Source: Dipylidium caninum (lineage: Eukaryota; Platyhelminthes; Cestoda; Cyclophyllidea; Dipylidiidae). Taken from it: a stretch of DNA of 64,000 nt. The stretch lies in assembly GCA_017562135.1 (NCBI GenBank), contig QEYB01000654.1, positions 62,001 to 126,000 on the forward strand. Reading direction: 5' to 3'. Shown here one piece after another: positions 36,101 to 48,100 of the stretch; position 1 is the first letter of the stretch; every line of letters starts with the position of its first letter. The notes under the pieces are model-generated. The model was given only the letters and a program-made list of their open reading frames with translations. It searched no databases and was not told where the DNA came from. The translations under genes were made by a program, and so were the position numbers.

Positions 36101-39100
36101 AACGGTGCGAATGGGTTCTGGAGGCGTCAATGAAGACCGTGAACGGGATAGTGGAAAACATCTCCAGAGGATTTGCGTCGGGGGTGGACATGCTGATGAT
36201 GGCTCGATGATACAGTGTGAAAACGACGACTAAAAGCAAATCCTATGATTGGCTTCAAGCGATCTTATCCACTCCTTTGAACGAGAACGAAGGCCACGGA
36301 GGATAGAGGATGCCAGGAAGAGGACAGATAACGATAGATAGCTTTTGTACAATCAGAGAGTCAAGTCACTCCCTCTCACAAATCCTCTAATGTGTTTGTC
36401 TGCATGCGCTCATTCTAATGCTTGTAAACATGCGGAAAGATAGCAAAGGAAAGAGCGCCACGGAAAGAGGATTTTACTGAGGAAGGTCACACATGCGGGG
36501 CACAAAATCGAGGGTGGGTGGAGTGGAGAGAAAGGCGCAGATGAGGCGAAACGAAGTCGGCGTAGTAAGCGGGACTGCGTGACATGCTCGGGGTGAGGGA
36601 AGACGAAGTAGAACGAGGCCCCACATACCAAGGAGGTCTTTGTCAGCCGGAGGAGCCGCCCAGAGCCCAGCGGAAATGCGATCCATGGTGTCGTGAAACT
36701 TACCGCCAGCTGACTTGCCCCCAGGTCCGCCCACGCAACAAGGACAGCAGCCGGGCTTGCAACGCCAGCAGGCCCAAATGAGCGCGGAGATCAAGGGTAG
36801 AAGACACACCAGAATGCCGGCCAACCAAGGGTTGATGAGACCAAAGAAACCCGCGCCACCCGCTTGTAGAAGCAACGGGCCACTGCCTGCGAATACTCCA
36901 CTCGCGCCACCCCCATAGCCGACAGCTAGATGAGGAAGGAAAGTAGGACAGTGTTAATGGGCTGAATACTTCTTCTCTTTAGCATTAATAGCTGCACAAA
37001 TCAGACTGCAGTCATTTCCAGATTGGTCTCATCCTCGATTGGAACGAGATTATTTTGAGTGTTTGCATGTACGAAAAAAGTGACTAATAATTGAAACTGC
37101 AAGCCATTATAAATGGAGCGCAGTAGGGCATCAGGGAGAAACCAAAACTTTCCCATGGGTAAGGTGAAGTGGTTATGTAAAAAAAGAACTTTAGCGGGCC
37201 AAAAAGTCGCCAATAAGTCCAAACAATAGGCTGCCATGTTGCATGGAGTGGGAAGATTAATCGACGGTGTGGCAGATGGGAAAGGGTAGGAGGGAAGAGG
37301 GGGAGAGAAGGAGGTGAACTTGTTCACATTTCGTTGTTTCACTTCAGATGTGCCTTCTTTTCGACCACGAAGAAAATAGCTTCGGACGTGCGATGGGCCT
37401 AGGGTTTGCAGCCTTGGCTAGCGCAAATTTCGTGTCGACTGCGGGTGGTTGTTATTCAGCATGCAATTGACAGGGTCAATTGACTCCGAATCCTCCTCCA
37501 CCCAGAGACAATGTGTACGCATCTTGTAAATATGGCGTGATGGACGTTTTGGGGGAGCAGAGGCAGTGCCTTCACTATCTGCATACGCATTTGGAGGCTC
37601 TGAACCATCCATTCCACCCTTACCTATTGGGCATGGGGATGCGGTGATTCACAATTGCCTTGTTTCGAATCGACCAAACACAAAGGAGCAAGTCAGTTCA
37701 AGACGGAAGAAATTTGGAGGTCAATAAGTTCGCCTAACACTTAACCTAAGCTACGAGCAGACTATGCTTAGCCAAATTCCCCATGATACCAACGTAGATG
37801 GAGAGAGGAGAGTAGGCTGGCATGAAAGTCTAACAAAAAGCCGGGTAGAGAGGCTTTCTGAATATGTGAAAAGGAGACGTTACAAAAGCACGTGGATGCT
37901 AGAGTCTGGGAGAAGGAATTTTGGCATGAAGGAGAGGGAAAAAAAACTTTCTAAACCAAAATCTGTGCAGTTAGACAGCGGCAAAGGTGGTAGGACTCAC
38001 GGATATCCAATGACCGTTCATCTGGAAAAGTGTAGTTTATCAAGCAATTGTGTTGCGTAACAACGAAAGGATTAGCCGCACGCAGGGGCAGCTAAAAGTG
38101 GCATGGGGGTTGTTGATTGACAGTTGTTCATCAACTGCGATTGGATCGCATATACGTGGATAATCCCGGTCATGTTGAAAGGTGACCTGAACATCCTCTT
38201 CACTGCAGTGACAGTTCAGAGCTCTGACAGGACTCAGTTGGGTAGGTGAGAGGGCTTTAGTCTCTCCTACGCGCGTCAACACCCGCCACCTTGGTGTAAC
38301 AAATTTTACTGAGAGGAAACGGACTCTCCGATAACGTAAACTCCAAAAAGCGACCCCGTTGCTGCACCCGCTACAAACTCCCCAGGGAGATGAATCCCTC
38401 TCACTGAAATTACTTCCATTAGGATGAGTTAGAAGGGAGATGAGGCCGTAGAAAGACAGAGTTGAGTGGGCTTACGCGGAACGAAGAGCCTGTCATCACC
38501 GACGCCGCCGATGATGGCTCCGCCATGAATACCGCCAGGCGGGATGGCGGGCGGGAAGGGAAGAGGGGGAGCGGCAGTGGTCACCACCGGAGGCGGTAAG
38601 AAGTGCGGCATTACCACGATCACCACATCATCTTTGTCGCCCACGCCTCGGCCCGGAGCTATCATCACCTTTGCTCCACTCCACAATTCCCCGTTATCTG
38701 TCACCAACAACCGACCGTTCCAATCGAATGCTAAAAGGCAAAAACGCTAGTTGACGAAAAGTGTGCTGTAGCTTCGATACGATTTGTCTATTTTTTGGGG
38801 AATTGAGTTGTTGTTGCCAGGGCTTCAAACCAGACGCCGGCATTTGAGAGGCAGATTTTTGTCTCCCCAAATGAGTCGGCTATTCCCATCCTATCGGCTA
38901 GTTGACAAATGAAACCTCAAGTATACGAATTCACCTAACTTCAAGCTGTCAAACACGTTCGTAAGCATAACAGTTTGCCTCAAGAGGAGTGGTGTAACAA
39001 GCCTTCCACTGCCAGAATGTGTGACAAAAACCTTCCACACCTGTGGTGTGTTGAGTTGAATAGAAGACGACTGGTAAGTTGGTTGATTGTGGTTGCTGAC

Positions 39101-42100
39101 ACCTGGCCTACTTGGGGCTGAGAGACGTCGGATTACAGTCAGGGGTAGAAGAGCCTTGGATTACGCTCACTTATGACGGGAAGACTCGCCTCGTTTTCCT
39201 CTTATTTTACGTGTGAAAAGCCATAAGCATACTCGAACTTGGATATTCGGGAAAGGCATGATGACGATTACGAAAACGATATTTTGGAACCTTGACGCGA
39301 CAAATACCGGATCATAGTCTTGAAAAAATGTGAAATCATCCACTCGTAGGTTACGTGAGTGGATGGACATACTGGGGCGAGGGCACGTATGAGACCAGGA
39401 AGGAGAGATAGGAGGTGGGAAGGGGAAGACACTAGAGAGGTGGAGATGTCTTACCTCCAAGAACTCCGTTGAATGTCTGCCTGAAGTTGCGGTCAGCGCC
39501 GAGGATTATCTCATTTGTAATCAGCGCACCGTCTGAGTCGACAAGAGCTGTGGTAGAGAGGGAAAAAGAAGTGAAAAATAAGGGCGCAATTAACTCCTGA
39601 CCTTAAAGTCACATTGAGAGGTATACAAGACAGTTCCGCAGAGAGTAAAAGCATCCTGGGTGATGAGGCATGTCGGTAGGCGGATGCAGCGCAATTCGAC
39701 GAGCGTGGTACAGAAAATGCCCAAGTAGAACCGCATGACCTAGGGTTTCCATTGGCGTTACAGTGGAGGGATGCGAGAAGAGTGAAATGAGTTCGATACG
39801 ACGGGGCCTTGAACACTCTAGGTATCCTTGTGTTCAATAGCATTGAAAGAACACTTCCGTCGAGTCAGACCGACAGACTGGATTCGGATGGACTTTAAAT
39901 ACACTACTCATTCACGGAATCAGTCGAGGTGGGATGAACAAAGTGGGCGGGATCGGAATGAACGCAACTAGGCTAGTGGTGGTAGGGCTAATTCTTGGTT
40001 TAATTACTCACAGAACCAGTAAATTCCAACACCTCTAATAAATACGCCCCGATTGTATTTGGGCTTAGAGGCCTTGCGGTGATTATCGAGATGTCCTACA
40101 CCTAGACCAGTGTTGAGTGACTTGCAAGAATTGGAGAGACAATGTTGACCAAACTGCCGATAGATCGTGGGGGAAAAGAAATAACCCGGCAAGTAAAAGG
40201 CCTTGTCGACGGTTGGCAGGTGAATGGCAAGTGCGCATATGACACCGGTTTCATCCCGCCACCGGCAATTGTACAATTGAATGATTTGGAAATAGGTAGG
40301 ACTAATCATTGACGAAGTTATGGAGTGCTCAAAAGGAGGGGTATTAAAATATCCAACAGACTTGGTCAGAGTCTCGAAGGGCGTCTCTGGTGCCTTGATT
40401 GTCGAGAGAGCGGTAATGTATGCACACATGGAAGTGGTGCCAGTAAATACTGGCTCAGGGGAACCTTACCACGAAGATGGTACTGAAACCGGAGGTTCGT
40501 CTGAAGTATTGCGCAGTTTTACTTCCAGTTTTGCTTATGACAGACTGTAGTCTGGTCGGAAGGAGTGTGCAGGTGGCAAATGCCTCCAATTCCTTTAACA
40601 ATCCTGCACATACGCACACACATTCGGTGCAACGAATTGGCTACTTGAGAGTGGGTGACCTTCACGCCACCAATGAGAACGCGAAATGCCAAAATGCGTG
40701 TGCATAGAGATTTATGGCCAAGGGGTTAAGGATAATCAACCGGTGTGCATGTATCCATTGCAAAGAACGGGGACTTACACTTATCTACGTAGATGGTACG
40801 ATGGCCATCGACGGACCAGTCGAAACGACTGCCATTGCGATTCAGTGTGATGACATGCATCTTCCCGTCATCGCATTGTTGGTAGGGTGCGCTGATCAAG
40901 CGAATTTCATCCTTACCGTTTGAAACAAACACTTGTTGTCCTTTCTATAGGCGAAAAAATGATGCAATGAAGGAAGGAGTTGGCTAAATGACACACAGAA
41001 GATTGTTGTTTGCGTTCCATGAGGAGAACTAAAATACTACCCAATTCACCACACATCAGACTCCCAGAGAAAGAGAGAGAGAAAAAAGTGTGGAAGTTTT
41101 AATGGCACCCACAGTTCGCAGGACAGATGGACAGTAAAAAGAAATGAAAAGAAAAACCGCCCTCATAAGTAAGCTGTGTGGGATGCACGTATAAGCCGTG
41201 ATGCGCTATTCCTCGTTCCCCATACGCCCAAGTTAGTAAGACCACGCGGCAATGAGTGTCGCACGTCACTTTAGGGGTAGGGCTGAGTGGATCCAGGGAC
41301 AAGGAGGGAGGGAGTCTCCTTGCTCCCTAATTTGTTTACTCTGAATAGGGTCAAGGAGTGCTATTTCGTATTACTCAAGTTAGCAGGTAAACAAATGAAC
41401 AGATGAATTATATTTTTGTCTGCACTAGAGTTCTGTAGTTACTGAAAATAGGCAAGTTACGCTAATAAACCCGGCCTGGGGGACGGGGGGAGCTTTCGTG
41501 GGATGAGCGGAGGCGGATACACAATTTATTGCCCTACGGTTACCGTGATAGTTGGCCAAAGCGGAGATGTGGCCACAGGAAGGGCCCTCCGCTCCCCCTT
41601 CTCCCCCACGAGGTGGACTAACGGCGGTTTAGACATATCGGTGAATCACCGCGACGGTATCTGCGATTTTATGGACACATGACCCCCGAAGTAGGTGACA
41701 GAATGAACCCCCAGCATATCATCATCGTGATCGTAATAAGAATAACTACCGAGGAGGAGATCGACGAATGCGTCGCGGTCATGCCCATGCCCGTAAGTGA
41801 TGATTAAGAAGTGTGGCAACCGAGAGCCATCAACGTTAAGACCGAAGCGACACTTTCGTCTGCCAAAGAAGGTAACAAATGGGTGTTGAGCCTGCCAGAG
41901 CGCCTCTTCGAATCTCGATTAAGCATTTCGGTGAGGCGCGGTTGTGCTCACCCTGCTGTCAACCTGTCAGGAAGCAGCATGCCTCAGCAAAGGAGTGCGA
42001 TAGACTATCAGGTTGGATAACCCTCACTAAGTTGAAGAGTACGGTCAGAGGACATCACTGTCTTGAGACATGTCAGGAGACATAAAACATTTAAGTTTGG

Positions 42101-45100
42101 CGCTTTTTGCTATATGTCTGCATAATTTGCTTGGAATAGAATGCCAGAAGGTGGAACTACTTGGTTTATCAGTTGGCTAACTTCATTTCACTTTATTTTC
42201 AACGTTCCGTTCAGATGGATGAATGGCGGAGCTGTACTCACCATGTAGATCTCGTAGAATCGTCCATCGGGTGTCATGAAGCGAGCGATAGGCCCGTCGG
42301 TGGAGTATGTTTGGAAGGCGACACGCATACGGTCCAAGTTAGTCCGCTTAGGTGGGACAATTGGGATGATCACGTAGGCGCCGTTGCCCATGACGGCAGG
42401 CAGCACACCTCGAGTCGCTTCAGGAAGAATTAGCAACAGGATTACAAGTCATTCAAACTCACCAGCATAGAGGAATATTATGGCCTCCACCCTCATGGAA
42501 AGTACACAGCTCATCCAGCCCCTTTTAAAATATTTGCATTAATATCTTCCGTCGCATTCACCTCGGTGTTGGGCATTAGTACCTCCTTTAAGACACCGTA
42601 AAAAGTCATGAGGTCCGATTTTCCCCTCCTTTGACTCTCTTAATGGGCACAACAACCATGATCTAAGCATAAACTCACGTTTTTCGCATCTAGAGCCTTG
42701 CCACCCAGTCAGCCGACAGTCGCATTTCAGCTCGTAGTCCTCCACGTAGCAGACTCCGCCATTGAAGCAGTAGTCAGGAGGACAGACAGGAACGGGTTTC
42801 TTGCCGGGCAGAATAAAGCTCGGCAAGAGGACGTAAATCACCTCGCCAACGGTGATATTCAAGCCACCCTTTGCCTGGTCTATGGGATAGCGACCGTTCC
42901 AGTAGAGGCCTACCACACAACGAGGCGTAGAGCAAAGCAATTCGCTGAGGAGGTGAATTTTGGCAATGGAAGGAGGCAAGGCGTAAGGCTCTTGCATGCT
43001 TACCGCCGATTGCGCCCCGGAAGATGTCCTCCCTGTCTTTGTTCGCGCCGACGTAGAGGGTGGGGTAGGTGATGCTCTGGTCGCTTCTTTCAGTGATGCC
43101 TGAAATCAGCCAAAGTGATAACGACGGTGGCAGGGTCTCCGACCATACACTTATCTGATTGAATACGATCGTCTTGAAGCCTTCGCTGTTCACGAAGACT
43201 TTAAAGCGTTACTGACGGAAATACCGCCTAAAGTAGTTCCTTGTGTGTCATGCGCGGATCTTCGCAGTCCCATGTCTCTATCTGCATTTCTAATTTTTGA
43301 CCAAGGAGCATGTAAAGTTTAGGATATGTGCAAGTGTCCTCCCAAGTGTCGAAGTGCATGTGGACTACCATCTACCTACGGATAAGCACCAGAAGTGGCG
43401 GACTGGTTGCGAAAAAGTACATAATCGTTCCTACAACGCTTTAATGGCCATTTTTTATTTGCATGCAGTCCGATTGGATATTTTCCTATGGGGACGGGTG
43501 GAGTGGACAAGTCGCCTCTATGGAGGGAGGCGACTTGTTCAGACTAAGACGCGAGCGATCCAGCCTACCAGTCCGTTTCTGCAATGATCAAAAAGTGAGT
43601 TAGGAATCTTCTAAGCACCCGGAAAGATAGACTATTTGGCAGACTATCAGTCATTCTTTCCCACGTGGTCACTCGCGCTCACCGGCTCTCTATGAGACAC
43701 GGATATAATTTAGGTTAATAAAACACTTGGTTTCCTTTTCGTTCATATACTTGATTTAATCATCGGTGGACAAAGTGATCTGTTGAGGGTACGACGAGAA
43801 TTGTTTGTATCATCTTTAGGCGTAAGTACTCACCAGTCATTGGAAGAGTGACAATCTGGTCGTTGTCCAAGGTCACCAGCATTCGATCACCCTTGCGTTC
43901 CATGCTGATTACGTGATAGGCACCGTCGTTGACGATGTTGGGGTACATGTACTCCTGGCCATTTCTGTCCACAACTATGTGGCCATTGCGCTGTAAAGGA
44001 AGCCAGTACATCAACTTTCAAATTTCGGATTTATAGGAGGTGCCTTAAAAGCGTGTAGTCGCCTCGAGGATATTCGTGGCCATAGATGTGGGCAGAGCGC
44101 TCTGGTAACACCTACTTCACCTCATAATGATACTCTACTTCCTTCTACATCTCAAGCGGAGTGGAGAGAAATGACGTTTGCGCACCTGCTTAGCGGTTTG
44201 TGGAAGTGGATCTTTCATCCTACGTCCGCAGCATACTCACACATACAGTTTAGGTGTCCAACGCGGTCAAGTGGAAAAACATAGTCAAAAATTAGGAGTA
44301 GGGACGGAAAAGAAAATTACCCAACTTACCACTTTGATGCCCCAGTGAGCGCCGGTTGTGGTGACAAAGTCAAGAATCGTGCCCGATTGAGAGTAGGTCT
44401 TGAATCCTACGGTCACATTGTCCTCGATCGTCTTCAGAGGTGGACTCAGAGTGTACACCAAGTAACCAGTCTTCTCGTAGTCAATGTAGATACCATTGAC
44501 ATCTACAAAGGCGAGGGAGAAGCGAACTCATCATCTCATCTTCCATTTATTCACCAACATTAAGTAGCAATACCGATTAACTTAAGAGAAGGCACAAGAA
44601 ACCAATCACGCAGAGGGGCTCGACCTTCTACGCCGCCACTTGGCTGATTGGAAAGGCCGGTTTGGACGCAGACTAATGCCTAAGAATTGCTAAAACTAAC
44701 CTCCATCGCAGGTTGGTTCGCTCAGACCCGTCTTCCAGCAATTGCAGACGTACCGACCGCCGGGTAGCACGGTACAGGTGCCACCATGGCAGTAGCCGGG
44801 CGGACAGGCGATGGGGTCGCTGCATGTAGGGCCCTGAAAGCCCGTCCCCTGGCAGTTGCATACGTATCGTCCACCCGAAACCGTACAGAGGCCACCATTG
44901 TGGCAGTAACCAGGCGGACACGTCTTGGGTGTCTCGCACCGAGTCCCCTACGGTCAGCGAAAGGACAGAAGAGCTATTTTTACTAACTGCGTTCCCATTT
45001 GGGCGTACGCGTTGTTTGCATTTTCAGGAAATCCATAGACGTTACAAGGCCACAGGGGAATGTATGTTGGAGTTAGACTATGCCTTTTTAATTTTGCACA

Positions 45101-48100
45101 TCTAGGAGCAGGTGACGGGTCGCCAACCACATGCCTAGAGTTTCATCATCAGTCAACCGTCAAGGCGGCCGCTAGGCGGACAACAGACTAACTGTGGGAT
45201 TGTTGTCGTAGAATGCTTCCGAAACAGCAACAACTCGGCTTCTGGAAAGGTCTTCCAGGCGTTAATTAAGAGATGAAATTGAATTAGATGAAATATTTCC
45301 TGCTGTGAGGAAGCACTTTCGGAAAAGTCGGACTCGAGCCTGTGGTCGAGTAAACATCTACCACCATTTCGTGATTCCTCATCAGGAAGAGAATGGCCAT
45401 CACCAAACAATGAAAACACATGTCGTAAGAGCCTTCGGCAGCGTTCACACAAGTTAACGATTGATGACATCTACGTACCGAGCTAAAAAGTTGCCTTTCA
45501 AGTTATTCGCACAACCATTATGGAGTAATTACAAACCTCCGGGTTAGTCCAACAGTCTTGCTATTCTTGGAGTGGTAAGGCGGCGTAATTTACGACGTCA
45601 TACCGTCCATACCAGTCGGTGTGTGTGTGTGTGTGTGCTAGGAGGGCAAAATTAGCACTTGGACATTTTCGTGTGAAGCGTCAATCAGGTCCTCGCTCAC
45701 CTGGTAGTCAGTGTTGATGCAGTTGCAGACAGGCATTCCACCCTGCATGGTACACTCACCGCCATGGTAACAGTAACCAGGCGGGCAGGTCTTGGGAATC
45801 TCGCACTGATTACCGTCATAACCCTCGGGGCATTGACAATGAGGCTTGCGATCGGGTCCGGGATAGCACGTCCCACCGTGATGACAGAAATTGGGTGGAC
45901 ACACCTCGAGATTGCACTGAGGACCCCAGTAATCTAACTGACAGTCGCACACCGGACGGCCCTGCTCCACTCGACATGTCCCATGACCGGAGCAGAAGTT
46001 CGGCGAGCAGACGGGGGTCTCGCACTTTTCGCCCGTGAAGGAAGTGTGGGAGCAGTCGCAGAAAGGCAGTCCATTAGGCAGGGCGTGGCAGATGCCATCG
46101 TTGAGACAGTAGTTGTCGGGGCACACAGGTGTCGAGCAACGGTCCCCGGTGAAACCGGTCCCGCCACAGTTGCACTCTGGTGTGGAGGAGCCAGGACGAA
46201 TGAAACATCGTCCGTTGTTTAGACAGTAGTTGGGCGGGCAAACCGGGTAGTGACATCTGGGATTGAGGAGGGAAAAAGAAGAGACTCTTTTGACTTCTTA
46301 ATTTACACAACCGGCATAGTGGTGACGTGACATTGCCCTCGCTTAATGACTTGTTGCGACGACTCTGACCATCTGAAAGAGGTCATCGGCACCTTCGTCG
46401 CAGGAGAACAATGGATTGAAACAACAATTCAAGGAGAAATGACATTGGGAAATTATCAAAAAACCTTTTCCCTTTCTCAGAGAACTAGGTGTTTGTTGAA
46501 GTTTTTAGGCTTAGGGGATCTTAGGTAATAAGTGAATCCTCGAGACAACAGCTTTTCCTCAGTCTTAGTAGAGTGGCTTACTGTCCCAAATACTCATAGT
46601 GGAAGTTTACTTTCTGTAGAAAGGGAACAGAAGCGTGCTTCCTTACCTATCACCACCAAAATTGCCAGTGCATTCGCACCGAGGATTGCCGTCATAGACA
46701 TAGCAAACACCTCCGTTGAGACAGAAGTTGGGTGGACAAATGGGAACGCTGCAGCGGTCACCGCGGTAATCCGTTCCACTGCAATCGCACACTGGACGTC
46801 CATTCTGCACAGTACAGCGTCCGCCATTGAGGCAAAAGCCTTCTTGGCAGATAGACTGCTCGCATAGAGAGCCACCGTAGCCTGTGTCGTGACAGTCGCA
46901 CACGGGCTGCCCATTCACGACCGAGCAGACACCGCCATGCATGCAGTAGTCAGGTCTACAGATACTCTCCTCGCAATGCGCACCCACAAAGCCTGTGTCT
47001 CGACAGTCGCAAAACGGTTGATCATTTTGCACAATGCACCGACCGCCGTTAAGGCAAAACCCGGGCCTACAAATGGGCTGTTCACATAACTGTCCTCCGT
47101 AGCCCGTGTTGGAGCAATCGCAGACTGGGCGGCCATTCACTATGGTGCAAATGCCGCTATTTGCACAGTAGCCGGGTCGACATACAGGTATCTCGCAATT
47201 GGTGCCTTCGTAGCCGGTTCCCTGGCAGTCGCAGATGGCTCTTCCCCCTCGAACTAGACACCTGCCGTTGTTGAGACAGAAGTCAGGTCGACAGATAGGC
47301 ACTTCGCAGAACGGGCCCTGATACGCAGTGGATGTGCAGTCACAGAATGGTTGACCATCTTGGATAACACAGCTGCCACCATTGCGACAGTAGTTAGGTG
47401 TACAGATGGCTTGGTCGCACCGACTTCCTCCATATCCCGTTCCACGGCAGTCACAGACGGGGCGTCCGTTCTCCACAAGGCAACTACCACCATTGCGACA
47501 GTAGTTAGGTGTGCAGATGGCTTGGTCGCACCGACTTCCTCCATATCCCGTTCCACGGCAGTCACAGACGGGGCGTCCGTTCTCCACAAGGCAACTACCA
47601 CCATTGCGACAGTAATTCGGTGTGCAGATGGCTTGATCGCATCGGCTTCCTTCATAGCCTGTTCCACGGCAGTCACAGACGGGACGTCCGTTCTCCACAA
47701 CGCAACTGCCACCATTGCGACAGTAGTTAGGTGTGCAGATGGCTTGGTCGCACCGACTTCCTCCATATCCCGTTCCACGGCAGTCACAGACGGGACGTCC
47801 GTTCTCCACAATGCAACTGCCTCCGTGGTGACAATAACCAGGAGAACAAACAGGCGATTCACATCGGCTGCCTTCATACCATGTTCCACGGCAGTCACAA
47901 ACAGGCCGTCCATTCTCCACTGTACAGCGACCTCCATTTTGACAGTAGCCTGGTCGACAGATGAGATTTTCGCAGTACGGTCCGTCGTAGCCGGTGAGCG
48001 TACAGTCACAGAAGGGTCTGCCACCCCTAACCACACAGATTCCGCCATTTCTACAGTAGTTCGGACGACAAATAGATTGTTCACATTTCGGACCGTCGAA

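Noticed and set aside
35406..36239. Minus-strand open frames in the large intron after the membrane exon
   Set aside because: They show no homology or coding bias, start with weak contexts and are not joined by sensible splice sites.
36474..36703. Read-through of exon 27 into an 80-residue alternative C terminus
   Set aside because: The GTAAGT donor is strong and the downstream peptide has no features. A retained-intron isoform is possible but unsupported.
47403..47846. Regular direct repeats as a possible CRISPR array
   Set aside because: Units are contiguous 111-bp codon repeats inside an EGF exon, with no spacers, in a eukaryotic gene.
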